A DNA stretch of 64,000 nt from Brachyspira hampsonii (GTDB lineage Bacteria; Spirochaetota; Brachyspiria; Brachyspirales; Brachyspiraceae): assembly GCF_002214805.1 (NCBI RefSeq), contig NZ_CP019914.1, positions 930,001 to 994,000 of the forward strand. Direction: 5' to 3'. The notes under the pieces were generated by a model. The model ran no database searches. It saw only the letters and a list, made by a program, of their open reading frames with translations, and was not told the origin of the DNA. A program made the position numbers and the translations under genes. How positions within the stretch are numbered: position 1 is the stretch's first letter; each line of letters begins with the position of its first letter. Of this stretch, positions 36,257 to 46,880 are shown piece after piece.

Positions 36257-37483
36257 TTAATTTCTTTCTTTTCCAATATAAAACAAATCTTTTTTTGAAT
36301 AACTTTCATACAGATTCATTATCTGAAGCATCAATCCTATTTCTATACAATTTTCATCTACATCAAATAATCCATTATGTGCTTTATATACTATCCCCTT
36401 CTTTTCATTCCTAGCACCTATATAAAAAAATGCCCCCGGTTTATTCTGAATAAAAAAAGAAAAATCTTCAGAACCTAAAGAAGGACTTAATTCTAATACT
36501 TTATTTTCACCCAACAACTTAGAAGCATTATCTCTTATAATATCTGAAGCATCTTTCCAATTTACAAGACTTGCAAAATAAACAGTTTCTATAAACTCAG
36601 CATCGCCGTCAAAAGAATTTGCTGCAAACTTTATAATCTTTTTTATTCTAGATTTTACTCTATCAATAATACTTTCTTTTAAAGCTCTTATGGTGCCTGT
36701 CATTTCAACATAATCGCATATTATATTTGTAGCAGTTCCTCCATTAATAGTACCTACTGTAACAACGGCACTATCCTCTGCCGCAATATTTCTGCTTATT
36801 ACTGTTTGTAAATCATTTATTATTTTTGATGCAATAACTATAGCATCAACACCTCCTGAAGGGTTAGCCCCATGACTGCTTTTTCCATAAACTTTTATTA
36901 TAAAATCTAAACAGCTAGCATTGACTATATTATCATTTACCTGTATATATCCAATATCAGCATTAGATGAAACATGAAGACCGTATATAACATTAACATT
37001 TTCTAATGCATTGTCTTTTATCATACGCAAAGCACCGCCTGTAGTTTCTTCTGCAGGCTGAAATATTAAACGAACATTGCAAGGAGGAATAATTTTTTCT
37101 TTATTATCAGCACTATTTGAAAATATATTTGCTATTCCCATATTAACAGTAGTATGCACATCATGTCCGCAAGCATGGCAAATACCTTTATTCTTAGAGG
37201 AATAATCACAATGTTTTAAATCCTCTATTGGGAGAGCATCAATATCCGCCCTAAAAGCAACAGTAAAATTTTTATCAATACCATCAATATCAGCTATGAT
37301 ACCTGTACCGGCAGATTTTGTTCTATGCCTTATATTATGAGATGTTAAATATTTGGATATTAATTCCATAGTTCTAAACTCTTCATTCGATAGTTCAGGA
37401 TTGGAATGTATATCTCTTCTTATGCTGATTAATTCTTTTTTTATGCTTTTTATTTTATTTTTTATTAAATCTAATTCTTCCAT
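36257..37483 (-). CDS. M20 family amidohydrolase (hippurate hydrolase / N-acyl amino acid amidohydrolase-like)
   Basis: A 408-residue metallohydrolase of the M20D type. Metal ligands are visible in HACGHDVHTT (Cys and His), PAEETTGGA (Glu pair), YGLHVSS (His) and AHNGLFDVDE (His) near the C-terminus. It starts with the typical RRDIHSNPELSNEEFRTMELI. Such enzymes remove acyl groups from amino acids or act on indole-acetyl or hippuryl conjugates. The substrate cannot be fixed. It lies 23 bp downstream of a Cof phosphatase gene. Confidence 0.9.
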   Translation of the reverse strand: MEELDLIKNKIKSIKKELISIRRDIHSNPELSNEEFRTMELISKYLTSHNIRHRTKSAGTGIIADIDGIDKNFTVAFRADIDALPIEDLKHCDYSSKNKGICHACGHDVHTTVNMGIANIFSNSADNKEKIIPPCNVRLIFQPAEETTGGALRMIKDNALENVNVIYGLHVSSNADIGYIQVNDNIVNASCLDFIIKVYGKSSHGANPSGGVDAIVIASKIINDLQTVISRNIAAEDSAVVTVGTINGGTATNIICDYVEMTGTIRALKESIIDRVKSRIKKIIKFAANSFDGDAEFIETVYFASLVNWKDASDIIRDNASKLLGENKVLELSPSLGSEDFSFFIQNKPGAFFYIGARNEKKGIVYKAHNGLFDVDENCIEIGLMLQIMNLYESYSKKDLFYIGKERN

Positions 37484-37506
37484 AAAACAACTATCTTTTA
37501 AATTTA

Positions 37507-38310
37507 TTATATTGAAAAAATGCGGCTTAAAAACTTTCCAACCCCATCTTCATCATTAGAAAGAGTAATATAATCAGCTTTTTGTTTTACAGTTTCTTCA
37601 GCATTTCCCATAGCAACACCAATACCGGCACATTCAATCATTTCAATATCATTCAAATTATCACCAAAAGCAATTGTATCTTTTATATCTATACCCTTTT
37701 TATTACAAATCCATTTCAAAGCATTACCCTTGCTTACATCTTTGCATATTATTTCTAATAATGTTTCGCCTGAAAAACAAGAATTAACATCAAAATTAGA
37801 TTCTATATCCATTTTTAATTTATTTAAAATTTCTCTATTTCCAAAAATGATTATCTTATCAAATCTATAATCTTCTATGTTCTCTATACCAACAGTAATT
37901 TCTCTGGTTTTTTCAATTTGTACATATGATTTTATAGGAAAGTCTTCTTTTGACACTATATATTTTAAATCATCAAAAAAATGCAAACATACATTATATT
38001 TTTCTGCTAATTTAATAATGCATTTTGATATATTTTCATCTAGTCTTTTTCTGTATAAAATATTTCCATTAAAATCTATAATATTAGAGCCATTCATAAC
38101 AATAGAATAATTATTATTATCTAAAATATCATTATACTTCTTTACTCCGTCAAATCCTCTTCCGCTTGATAATATAAGTTCTATTTTATAATCATTAATA
38201 AGTTTATTTAATATATCCTTAGTATAATTTCCTATTTCTTTTTTATTGTTAAGTAAAGTACCGTCTAAATCTGTAGCTATTAATTTTATTTTATCTTTTG
38301 AGATATTCAT
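37507..38310 (-). CDS. Cof-type HAD-IIB family hydrolase
   Basis: A 267-residue cytoplasmic phosphatase. Motif I is DLDGTLL (nucleophile Asp), motif II ILSSGRG, and motif III/IV GDNLNDIEMIECAGIGVAMGNA. The cap is inserted as in IIB members. These usually act on sugar phosphates or flavin and pyridoxal phosphates. It is the same length as the gene upstream (38331) and clearly its tandem duplicate, sharing KEDFPIKSYVQ, YRFDK and CFSG phrases. Confidence 0.92.
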   Translation of the reverse strand: MNISKDKIKLIATDLDGTLLNNKKEIGNYTKDILNKLINDYKIELILSSGRGFDGVKKYNDILDNNNYSIVMNGSNIIDFNGNILYRKRLDENISKCIIKLAEKYNVCLHFFDDLKYIVSKEDFPIKSYVQIEKTREITVGIENIEDYRFDKIIIFGNREILNKLKMDIESNFDVNSCFSGETLLEIICKDVSKGNALKWICNKKGIDIKDTIAFGDNLNDIEMIECAGIGVAMGNAEETVKQKADYITLSNDEDGVGKFLSRIFSI

Positions 38311-38330
38311 TATTTATCCTTAAATATAAA

Positions 38331-39134
38331 TTATAATTCAAAAAAATTTTTTAAAAACCTTCCTACTCCATCTTCCTCATTAGAAAGAGTAACATAATCA
38401 GCTTTTTGTTTTACAATTTCTTCAGCATTTTCCATAGCAACTCCAATACCAGAATATTCTATCATCTCTATATCATTAAAATTGTCTCCAAATGCTATAG
38501 TATCTTTTATATCTATTTTTTTATTTTCACAAATCCATTTTAAAGCATTGCCTTTATTTGCTTCTTTATCTACAGCTTCTAAAAATAAAGTACCTGAAAA
38601 ACAAGTATGAACACTATTTAATTCATCAATTTCTTTTTTTAATTTTTCTAAAATATCTCTTTGACCTAATATAAGCATTTTATCAAATCTATAGTCATTG
38701 ATATTTTCAAGTCCCATAACTACATTAACTTTATTTTCTCTTTGAACATAAGATTTTATTGGAAAATCTTCTTTTGATACTATATATTTTCCATTATCAT
38801 AAACATGAATACATACATCATATTTTTTTGATAACTCTATTATTTCTTTGGATGCATCTTCATCTAAAGTCTTTCTAAATATTATTTTTCCATTATTATC
38901 AGCAATAGAAGCTCCATTGAATATTATAGAGTAAGTATTATTTTCTAATATTTCATTATAATTTTTTATTCCTTCATAAGGTCTTCCGCTTGATAATATA
39001 AAGTTTATATTATATTCATTGATAAGTTTTTTAATTATTTGTTGATTATATTCTGAAATTTCTTTATTGCCGTTAAGCAAAGTGCCGTCCAAGTCAGCTG
39101 CTATTAATTTTATTTTTTCTTTTGAAATATTCAT
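38331..39134 (-). CDS. Cof-type HAD-IIB family hydrolase (tandem paralogue)
   Basis: A 267-residue phosphatase with the same motifs as its neighbour: DLDGTLLN, FILSSGRP and GDNFNDIEMIEYSGIGVAMENA. Twenty bp separate the two genes, so they form an operon with the M20 gene. The pair has diverged in the cap (YDVCIHVYDNGKY versus YNVCLHFFDDLKY), which suggests different but related substrates. Confidence 0.92.
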   Translation of the reverse strand: MNISKEKIKLIAADLDGTLLNGNKEISEYNQQIIKKLINEYNINFILSSGRPYEGIKNYNEILENNTYSIIFNGASIADNNGKIIFRKTLDEDASKEIIELSKKYDVCIHVYDNGKYIVSKEDFPIKSYVQRENKVNVVMGLENINDYRFDKMLILGQRDILEKLKKEIDELNSVHTCFSGTLFLEAVDKEANKGNALKWICENKKIDIKDTIAFGDNFNDIEMIEYSGIGVAMENAEEIVKQKADYVTLSNEEDGVGRFLKNFFEL

Positions 39135-39215
39135 AATATATCCTTATACATTAAAAAAATATAACAGGTATAGTTAAAATATTTATATATACTTGTTTAT
39201 AATATTAATTATTTT

Positions 39216-42200
39216 TTATTTAAAATAATTTACACCATTTTCAAAAATATTGTAAATATCTTTTGTGATGATGTTTTTGTATAGATTATTTGCGTATCTT
39301 TCACTATGTCCCATTTTACCCAATACTTTTCCATCTTCTGAAATTATACCTTCTATAGCATAAGCCGAACCATTAGGATTAAATCTAAACTCATTAGTAG
39401 GTTCTGATTCAAAATTGACATATTGGGTAGCAACTTGTCCTTTTTTTATTAACTCTTTTATAATATTTTCATCGGCAAAGAATCTGCCCTCACCATGTGA
39501 AACAGGAACAACCAATTCGCTTCCAACAGGTATATTGTAAAGCCAAGGAGAATTATTTGACACTACCTTTGTTGTAACCATTTGAGAAATATGCCTTCCT
39601 ATTTTATTGAATGTAAGAGTTGGTGAGTTTTCTGTAATGTTACCTATTTTTCCATAAGGAAGAAGCCCAGACTTTATTAAAGCCTGAAAACCGTTGCATA
39701 TACCTAAAACAAGCCCATCTCGTTCTAATAATTTATGTATAGAAGTTTTTATTTTTTCATTTGTAAGTATTGCTGAAATAAACTTTCCAGAACCGTCTGG
39801 CTCATCAGCTGCACTAAATCCGCCCGGTATCATAAATATTTGAGAATTATCTATTTTTTTAGACATCTCTTCTATTGACTCTTTTATGTACTCTGGTTTT
39901 ATATTTCTAAATACAAATATGTCGGTTGAAGCTCCTGCATCAGAAAATACTTTCTGAGTATCATATTCGCAGTTTGTACCTAAGAATGAAGCTATTAAAA
40001 CATTAGGCTTAGCTTTTTTGTTTTTGCATATAAAAGGAGTTTTTCTCTCATAAATAGCTAGAGGATAAATTTCTATTTCTTCATTAGTTTTATAAGGGAA
40101 TACTGACGATAATTTTTCAAGCCATGATTTTTCTATTTCTTCTAAGTCTACAACTTCACCGCATACTTTTATTTTGTATTCATTGATAGTTTTTCCTATT
40201 AGAATAGCATTTTTATAATTTAATTCTTCTTTAGTTTCTACTATAAATGAAGCAGGCATAAGATTAAAGAAGTAAAGCTCATCTTTTATATTAACGCCTA
40301 TTCTGTTGCCGAAAGACATTTTTGTTAAAGCCTCAGCAATACCTCCAAATTTAATTGTATATGCTGATAGTATTTTCTTATCTTTTATATTTTGATGTAA
40401 AAAGTCAAAGTTTTCTTTTATCTCTTCTACATTAGGCATGTAATTTTCTTTCATATTATGCTTTATCAAGTAAACATAATTATTAGCAGATTTGAACTCT
40501 GGAGAAATTACATCATTGCTGTCAATAGCTGCTACTGCAAATGATATTAAAGTGGAAGGCACAGATATATTATTAAAAGTACCGCTCATAGAATCCTTTC
40601 CGCCTATAGCTGGTATATCAAACTCTGTCTGAGCATATATTGTACCAAGTAATGCCGAATAAACTTTTCCCCATTTTTTAGCATCATTGCCTAACTTTTC
40701 AAAATATTCTTGGAATGATAGTCTTATATTTTTATAATCTATTCCAACAGAAACAAGTTTTGACATAGATTCTATTACAGAGTATATTCCGCCATGAAAC
40801 TCAGACCATTTCATAATAGAAGGATTATACCCCCAAGTAATAGCAGAAGCTGTATTAATTTCTTTTGCATTATTATCAAATATTGGTATTTTTTGAATGC
40901 TTACATCACTTGGAGTCATTTGATATTTTCCTCCGAAAGGCATTAACACTGTAGAAGCTCCTATTGATGAGTCAAACATTTCAATTAAACCTTTTTGAGA
41001 AGCGACATTCAAATCTTCTGCCATATTAAACCAATGCGATTTTAAAGAGCATGCATTTTTTGTACTGAAAGGATTATTTTCAAAATCAATATTTTTTAAT
41101 ACGGCATTAGTTTCCTGTTTAGCTCCGTTGGTATCTAAAAACTTACGGCTTATATCTACAATTTTTTTGCCTTTCAAGTACATCACAAGTCTGTTAGTAT
41201 CAGTTATTACAGCAACCTTTGTAGCTTCAATATTTTCATCATTGGCTAATTTTATAAAGTTATCAGCATCTTTACTTTCAACTACAACAGCCATTCTCTC
41301 CTGAGATTCTGATATTGCTAGTTCAGTACCATTTAGCCCTAAATATTTTACAGGAAGCACATCAAGATTAATGTCAATTCCGTCAGATAATTCTCCAATA
41401 GCAACTGAAACTCCGCCCGCACCGAAATCATTACATTTTTTTATTAATTTTGTAACTTCTTTATTTCTAAATAGTCTCTGTATTTTTCTCTCTTCTGGGG
41501 CATTACCCTTTTGTACCTCAGCACCGCATAGTCTTAAAGATGTGTCAGTATGGCTTTTTGATGAACCTGTAGCTCCTCCGCATCCGTCTCTTCCTGTTCT
41601 TCCGCCAAGCACTATAACAATGTCGCCTGCTTTTGGTTTTTCTCTTCTTACATAGCTTACTGGAACAGCTCCTACTACTGCACCTACTTCAAGTCTTTTT
41701 GCTTTATATCCTTCATCATATATTTCATTAACTAAGCAAGTTGTAAGTCCTATTTGGTTTCCGTAAGAAGAATATCCTGCTGCTGCAGTAGTAGTAATTT
41801 TCTTTTGAGGAAGTTTCCCAGCCAAAGTATCTTCTAATTTTTCTAAGGGGTTTGCACTTCCTGTAACTCTTATCGCCTGATATACATAGCTTCTTCCAGA
41901 TAGAGGATCTCTTATAGCTCCTCCCAAACAAGTAGAAGCTCCTCCAAAAGGTTCAATCTCTGTTGGGTGATTATGAGTTTCATTTTTAAACATTAATAAA
42001 TATTTTTCTATCTTGTTTTTTCCGTTTTCATCTACAGCATCAACATCTATATAAATAGAACATGCATTTATCTCATCTGAAATCTCTAAATCTTCAAGCT
42101 TGCCTTTTTTCTTTATATATTTTGCTGATACCGTAGCCATATCCATTAAGTTAATATCTCTTTTACTGTCAACATCTTCACCGTAAAGCTCTTTTCTCAT

Positions 42201-42974
42201 ATCATAGTATCTATTAATGGTATTAAGTATTACTTCTGCAAAATTACTTTTATTTTCTTTTAATGCATCTTCTAACTGCACATCATTAATTTTTGTCATA
42301 AATGTTGTGTGTCTGCAGTGATCTGACCAATATGTATCAAGAACTTTTATTTCTGTTTCTGTTGGGTTTCTTTTTTCTTCATTTTTGAAATAATTCTGTA
42401 CGAACTCTATATCTTTATATGTCATAGCCAAATCAAGATTATTTCTATACTCTGCTAATTCTTCACTGTTGAAATTAATAAAGTTTTCTACTTCTTTTAT
42501 ATCATCAGCTTTTTGAGATTCTTCTATTTCTAATTTACTTAAATCTTTTTCTCTGCTTTCTACAGGGTTAATATAGAATTTTTTTATTTTTTCTATAGTG
42601 CTTTCATCAATATTGCCTTCAAAAACTATAACCTTACCGCTTACTATAGAAACATTTTCAATATTGTTATATATTAGTTTAAGGCATTGAACTGCTGAAT
42701 CTGCCCTTTGGTCAAACTGACCTGGTAAATATTCCACTGCAAAATGTTTTAAGTTTTCAAAGTCTTTCTTTTCAACTATTTTATCAGTAGGAGGCTCTGA
42801 AAATATTACTTTAATAGATTTATTTAACTGACTTTCTTCTATATTAAAGATATCATAAACATTAAGAAGTCTTATACTAGATTTTATTTTAAAATTTTCT
42901 TTTAATTGATTTTCTAATCTTTTAGCTTCCAAATTAAAGCCGTCTTTTTTTTCTATAAAGATACGATAATTCAT
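39216..42974 (-). CDS. purL: Phosphoribosylformylglycinamidine synthase, large single-chain form
   Basis: A 1252-residue enzyme of purine synthesis that makes FGAM from FGAR, glutamine and ATP. The N-terminal linker and two AIRS-like synthase halves (DTYWSDHCRHTTF, FKNETHNHPTEIEPFGGAST, GGRTGRDGCGGATGSS, PAIGGKDSMSGTF) are followed by a C-terminal glutaminase: NVLIASFLGTNCEYDTQKVF, catalytic Cys in GICNGFQAL and His/Glu in SHGEGRF. Hence purL and purQ are fused, as in proteobacteria and some clostridia. No other pur gene is adjacent and no purine riboswitch is seen upstream. Confidence 0.97.
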   Translation of the reverse strand: MNYRIFIEKKDGFNLEAKRLENQLKENFKIKSSIRLLNVYDIFNIEESQLNKSIKVIFSEPPTDKIVEKKDFENLKHFAVEYLPGQFDQRADSAVQCLKLIYNNIENVSIVSGKVIVFEGNIDESTIEKIKKFYINPVESREKDLSKLEIEESQKADDIKEVENFINFNSEELAEYRNNLDLAMTYKDIEFVQNYFKNEEKRNPTETEIKVLDTYWSDHCRHTTFMTKINDVQLEDALKENKSNFAEVILNTINRYYDMRKELYGEDVDSKRDINLMDMATVSAKYIKKKGKLEDLEISDEINACSIYIDVDAVDENGKNKIEKYLLMFKNETHNHPTEIEPFGGASTCLGGAIRDPLSGRSYVYQAIRVTGSANPLEKLEDTLAGKLPQKKITTTAAAGYSSYGNQIGLTTCLVNEIYDEGYKAKRLEVGAVVGAVPVSYVRREKPKAGDIVIVLGGRTGRDGCGGATGSSKSHTDTSLRLCGAEVQKGNAPEERKIQRLFRNKEVTKLIKKCNDFGAGGVSVAIGELSDGIDINLDVLPVKYLGLNGTELAISESQERMAVVVESKDADNFIKLANDENIEATKVAVITDTNRLVMYLKGKKIVDISRKFLDTNGAKQETNAVLKNIDFENNPFSTKNACSLKSHWFNMAEDLNVASQKGLIEMFDSSIGASTVLMPFGGKYQMTPSDVSIQKIPIFDNNAKEINTASAITWGYNPSIMKWSEFHGGIYSVIESMSKLVSVGIDYKNIRLSFQEYFEKLGNDAKKWGKVYSALLGTIYAQTEFDIPAIGGKDSMSGTFNNISVPSTLISFAVAAIDSNDVISPEFKSANNYVYLIKHNMKENYMPNVEEIKENFDFLHQNIKDKKILSAYTIKFGGIAEALTKMSFGNRIGVNIKDELYFFNLMPASFIVETKEELNYKNAILIGKTINEYKIKVCGEVVDLEEIEKSWLEKLSSVFPYKTNEEIEIYPLAIYERKTPFICKNKKAKPNVLIASFLGTNCEYDTQKVFSDAGASTDIFVFRNIKPEYIKESIEEMSKKIDNSQIFMIPGGFSAADEPDGSGKFISAILTNEKIKTSIHKLLERDGLVLGICNGFQALIKSGLLPYGKIGNITENSPTLTFNKIGRHISQMVTTKVVSNNSPWLYNIPVGSELVVPVSHGEGRFFADENIIKELIKKGQVATQYVNFESEPTNEFRFNPNGSAYAIEGIISEDGKVLGKMGHSERYANNLYKNIITKDIYNIFENGVNYFK

Positions 42975-43213
42975 TGATACTATTTTCCTAATTAATTTTT
43001 TAATATAATGATTATATATGCAATGCTTATTATATCAATAGTTTTGAAAAGTGATTTTTGTTATAATTATTTTTATTAATAAAAAATTCTATATAATTTT
43101 TAGTCGATAGTTCATTATTTTTACTGTAATTACTCATATAAAAAGAAAATAGCTATTTTTAATTTTTATATTAATGTTATAATAATATAAGTATTTTATT
43201 ATGAGGCTATAAC

Positions 43214-43597
43214 ATGAAAATATCTCATATTGCTGTTTGGGTTAAAGATTTAGATAGTATTAAAAATTTTTATATTAGGTATTTTAATTGTAAATGCAAT
43301 GAAAAATATATAAACGAGAAAAAAGGCTTTGAATCATATTTTCTCACATTTGAAGATAACTGCCGATTAGAAATAATGACTAGAAAGGATATAAAGGATA
43401 GAAACACTAACGATGATATATACGGATTTGCTCATATTGCCTTGTCTGTTGGAAGCAAAGAAAAAGTTGACAGCCTAACAAAAGAATTAGAAAGTGACGG
43501 ATTTAAAATCGCATCATATCCAAGAACTACAGGCGACGGATATTATGAGAGTGTAATACTAGACAATGAAAATAATAAAATAGAGATAACTATATAA
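43214..43597 (+). CDS. VOC superfamily protein (glyoxalase/dioxygenase-like)
   Basis: A 127-residue protein with the beta-alpha-beta-beta-beta layout twice: KISHIAVWVKDLDSIKNFYIRYF at the start and GFAHIALSVGSKEKVDSLTKELE in the middle, ending NNKIEITI. His and Glu residues at the ends of the strands (H5, H75 and the Glu of IEITI) fit a metal site. The reaction is not predictable. GAGG precedes the ATG, and the amidohydrolase gene follows after 19 bp. Confidence 0.88.
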   Translation: MKISHIAVWVKDLDSIKNFYIRYFNCKCNEKYINEKKGFESYFLTFEDNCRLEIMTRKDIKDRNTNDDIYGFAHIALSVGSKEKVDSLTKELESDGFKIASYPRTTGDGYYESVILDNENNKIEITI

Positions 43598-43616
43598 AAA
43601 TTAAGAGGTTATAAAA

Positions 43617-45311
43617 ATGAAAAAATTATATTTTGTATTATTAATGATTTTATCTGTATTATCCATTTCATGTTATGATAAAATAACTCATAAGATAAAA
43701 GTTTATCATAATGGCAATATACTTACTATGATAGGCGAAGAACCTTCTTATGCTAGAGCCATTGAAGTGAGAGATAATACAATAATGAAAATAGCATACA
43801 CAGAAGAAGATGAAAAAAGTATTTTAAATAATGTATATACTGAAGCGGTAGATTTAAAAGGCAAAACTTTAATGCCGGGATTTATAGATTCTCATAGCCA
43901 TTTAGTGAGATTTGCTCAAGCTCTTACAACAGTAGATTTGACAGGCTCTACTAATATGCTTGAGATTGCTCAAAAAATTACTAATTATATAGAAGTTAAT
44001 AAATTAAAACCAGATGCTTGGGTAGTTGGTTTCGGATATGATAATAATTTACTTCCGGGCAAAAAAAATCCAAACAGAGATGATTTGGATAAAATTTCAA
44101 CTACTCACCCAATATTTATAACGCATGCCTCAGGACATGTCGGAGCTATGAACTCAAAGGCATTAGAAGAGTTCGGAGTTAATGAAAATACCCCTGATAT
44201 ACCCGGAGGCGTAATAGAAAGATATCCTGACAGCAGAAAACCTACAGGATATATGGAAGAGGCAGCATTTATGCATTATGCACAGAGTATTAAATTTTCT
44301 TTTACAGATGAGGATTTGATGAACTTTATCAATCAGGCAGAAGATGTTTATTTGGGATACGGTATTACAACAGCACAGGATGCATTAATTTCTACGGCAG
44401 AATTTCCTCTTATAAATAATATGATAACTAATAACAGATTCAAAATAGATATTATAGGATTTATAGACTTAAAAAATTCTTATTCATTGGCTAAAACTAA
44501 TAGTGAAATGCTAGGCAATTACAAGAACAGATTTAAAATAGGCGGATATAAAATATTTTTGGACGGTTCTCCTCAAGCAAAAACAGCATGGCTTGAACAG
44601 CCTTATGTAAGCGGTCCTGCAAGATACAGAGGATATGGAATATATAGCAACAGCGATGTAGAAAAATTTGTAGAAACTGCATTAGATGATAAAATGCAGC
44701 TTCAGGCTCATTGCAATGGAGATGCCGCAGCAGATCAGTATATTAATGCTTTCAGTAATGTTATGATAAAAAGAAATACAACAAATAATTACAGAGCAGT
44801 TTTAGTTCATAGCCAAATAATAAGGGAAGAACAGTATACTTCTATGTCAAATTTTAATATAATACCTTCTATATTTGTAGCACATGTTTATTATTGGGGA
44901 GATGTTCATTTAGCAAATTTAGGTATGGAAAGAGCTTCTCAAATTAGTGCTTCAAAAACAGCATTAAATAATAATTTAGCATTCACATATCATCAGGACA
45001 CACCTGTAATAAAACCTAATATGCTTGAAACTATTTGGTGTGCCGTTAATAGGATTACTAAAGATGGCGTATTACTAGGAGAAAATCAAAAAGTTACTCC
45101 TTATGAGGCTTTAAAGGCTATAACTATTAATGCAGCTTATCAAAATAAAGAAGAACATTTAAAAGGAACTATAGAAGAAGGTAAATTAGCTGATTTAGTT
45201 ATATTAAGCGATAATCCTCTAACTTGCGATCCTATGAAAATAAAAGATATAGAAGTGCTTGAAACTATAAAAGAAGGAAAAACTTTGTATACAAAAAAAT
45301 CTGAATTATAA
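43617..45311 (+). CDS. Amidohydrolase-family lipoprotein (YtcJ-like)
   Basis: A 564-residue protein. The lipobox SISC puts the lipid anchor on C19, so it lies outside the cytoplasmic membrane, unusual for this family. Amidohydrolase_3 features: HNGNILTM, GFIDSHSHL (metal-binding HxH), AHCNGDAAADQYI, VLVHSQII, TYHQDTPV (metal Asp region) and the C-terminal ITINAAYQNKEE, ADLVILSDNP. It resembles YtcJ-type hydrolases of unknown substrate. It is co-oriented with the VOC gene and ends at a terminator. Confidence 0.88.
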   Translation: MKKLYFVLLMILSVLSISCYDKITHKIKVYHNGNILTMIGEEPSYARAIEVRDNTIMKIAYTEEDEKSILNNVYTEAVDLKGKTLMPGFIDSHSHLVRFAQALTTVDLTGSTNMLEIAQKITNYIEVNKLKPDAWVVGFGYDNNLLPGKKNPNRDDLDKISTTHPIFITHASGHVGAMNSKALEEFGVNENTPDIPGGVIERYPDSRKPTGYMEEAAFMHYAQSIKFSFTDEDLMNFINQAEDVYLGYGITTAQDALISTAEFPLINNMITNNRFKIDIIGFIDLKNSYSLAKTNSEMLGNYKNRFKIGGYKIFLDGSPQAKTAWLEQPYVSGPARYRGYGIYSNSDVEKFVETALDDKMQLQAHCNGDAAADQYINAFSNVMIKRNTTNNYRAVLVHSQIIREEQYTSMSNFNIIPSIFVAHVYYWGDVHLANLGMERASQISASKTALNNNLAFTYHQDTPVIKPNMLETIWCAVNRITKDGVLLGENQKVTPYEALKAITINAAYQNKEEHLKGTIEEGKLADLVILSDNPLTCDPMKIKDIEVLETIKEGKTLYTKKSEL

Positions 45312-45336
45312 ATTGATTAAATAAAATTAAAATGAT

Positions 45337-45378
45337 AAATTACTGCATTTTTTATAAAAATAAATGCAGTAATTTTTT
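45337..45378. terminator. Bidirectional terminator between amidohydrolase and MATE genes
   Basis: A perfect 14-bp stem (45337-45350 with 45362-45375) with flanking A and T runs, between two convergent genes. Confidence 0.85.
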
Positions 45379-46699
45379 ATATATTATGTTTTTCCAATTC
45401 TATAATTTTTCTAATCTTAACAAAATAAATTATGTATATAATCACTGTAGATATTAAAATAGCAATTCCAAATCTTAAAGTTATGTTCAAAAGTGTAACC
45501 TCATATACTCCTTTTAAATACAAGATGAAATATGGTATATTGAAAAAAGTATTAACTATAAAAGACTGAAGAAGCATATATTTAATTTGTCCTATAGCGT
45601 ACAATAAATTAGATATGATATTATAATATGCATAGAATATATAAAAAGGAAAAAGTATCATAATCAATGACATAACAGATTCAAGATTTTGGGCATTCAT
45701 TATATACTTCATAAAATATTTGTATGTAGGTATCAATGCTATCCATATAATAACACATATAGTTGTAAGAAGAACATAAGGCTTTAAACTTCTGCTATGA
45801 TCTTTGGATAAATCTGTTTTTATCAATGTGCCTATTTGATTTATAGGAATTAAAAGCCAAGCCCAATAAAAAGAATTTGCAACCCAATAATTACCCTGCT
45901 CTCCCACAATATTAATCATTCTCAAAAGCACTATACTATAAATTAAATTTCTATAAAATGATTCAAGTCCTGATATTACATTTAATGAACTTATTTTCTT
46001 ATTCCACAAAAATTGAAGTTTTATTTTATCAAAAATATTATATCCGCTTTTACTTAATAATATTAAAGCTATTATTACAGAAATTAAATTCGATATTATA
46101 TTATTATATGCTATACCATTAACACCCAAATTCAAAGATATAGGATATTGAGAAACAAAAAGAATATCAAAAATAATAGTTAAAAACATTTTTATTGTAG
46201 TTATTACAAAAATAGATTTATAATTTTCCAAAGCTGTATGAACTATTATCATCAAATTAAACAATACTATAGTGATATTAGCCAAAGACTCTAATCTTAT
46301 ATATGCAGTAGTTTGCTGATAAAGTTCTGTCTGCTGCTTCATAACAGTAACTAAATGACCTGCAAATACATTTATAACAAAAGCCATTATTATATATATA
46401 AAAGTTATTATTAATATAGAGCTTCTTACTTTATTGATGAATATATATTTTTCTTCAAATGAATCTTTATCTTTTATTTTACCAAAGAAGAAAAAAAGAG
46501 GTGCTATTATAGCTTCCTCAAATACCTCGTATATGATTCCAAGCCACATTTGCTGAGAGGCAATATTTATTCCGCTTGCATTAGGATAACTGTCAAGCAA
46601 ATATATCCTGAATGTTGAATAAATAGAAGGAATCAGAGCCTGTATCATAAGAACGATAAAAAGTCTGAAATTAATTCTTTTTATTAAATTTATAGACAT
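45377..46699 (-). CDS. MATE-like multidrug/metabolite transporter
   Basis: A 440-residue polytopic membrane protein with about twelve hydrophobic segments. The pattern of two six-helix halves and short phrases such as NIASQQMWLGIIYEVFEEAI and LGVNGIAYNNIISNLISVIIAL fit the MATE/MVF superfamily. No diagnostic substrate motif is seen. It would act as a Na+ or H+ antiporter by family knowledge. Monocistronic. Confidence 0.75.
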   Translation of the reverse strand: MSINLIKRINFRLFIVLMIQALIPSIYSTFRIYLLDSYPNASGINIASQQMWLGIIYEVFEEAIIAPLFFFFGKIKDKDSFEEKYIFINKVRSSILIITFIYIIMAFVINVFAGHLVTVMKQQTELYQQTTAYIRLESLANITIVLFNLMIIVHTALENYKSIFVITTIKMFLTIIFDILFVSQYPISLNLGVNGIAYNNIISNLISVIIALILLSKSGYNIFDKIKLQFLWNKKISSLNVISGLESFYRNLIYSIVLLRMINIVGEQGNYWVANSFYWAWLLIPINQIGTLIKTDLSKDHSRSLKPYVLLTTICVIIWIALIPTYKYFMKYIMNAQNLESVMSLIMILFPFYIFYAYYNIISNLLYAIGQIKYMLLQSFIVNTFFNIPYFILYLKGVYEVTLLNITLRFGIAILISTVIIYIIYFVKIRKIIELEKHNI

Positions 46700-46851
46700 G
46701 ATTCATTTCCTAATTTATTTTTTATAGATATGAAATTATAATATATCAACAATATATTTACATCAATATTTTTATTTATAAAATTTTTATAAATAAAATA
46801 AAAACTAATATTTATTAATTATTGCTTAATAATAAAAATAGCATATAAAAT

Positions 46852-46880
46852 TTGATTTTTGAGATTTTTTTTACTATACT
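46852..46880 (+). promoter_or_regulatory. Candidate promoter of the EF-G-like gene
   Basis: TTGATT (46852-46857), a 17-bp spacer and TATACT (46875-46880), predicting a leader of about 125 nt. The 314-bp gap 46700-47013 holds this promoter; nothing else was recognised in it. Confidence 0.5.

Noticed and set aside
41371-41655. 94-residue plus-strand ORF inside purL
   Set aside because: Antisense to a highly conserved part of purL; no ribosome-binding site.
42975-43213. Purine riboswitch before purL
   Set aside because: No three-stem purine aptamer pattern was found in the upstream 239 bp.
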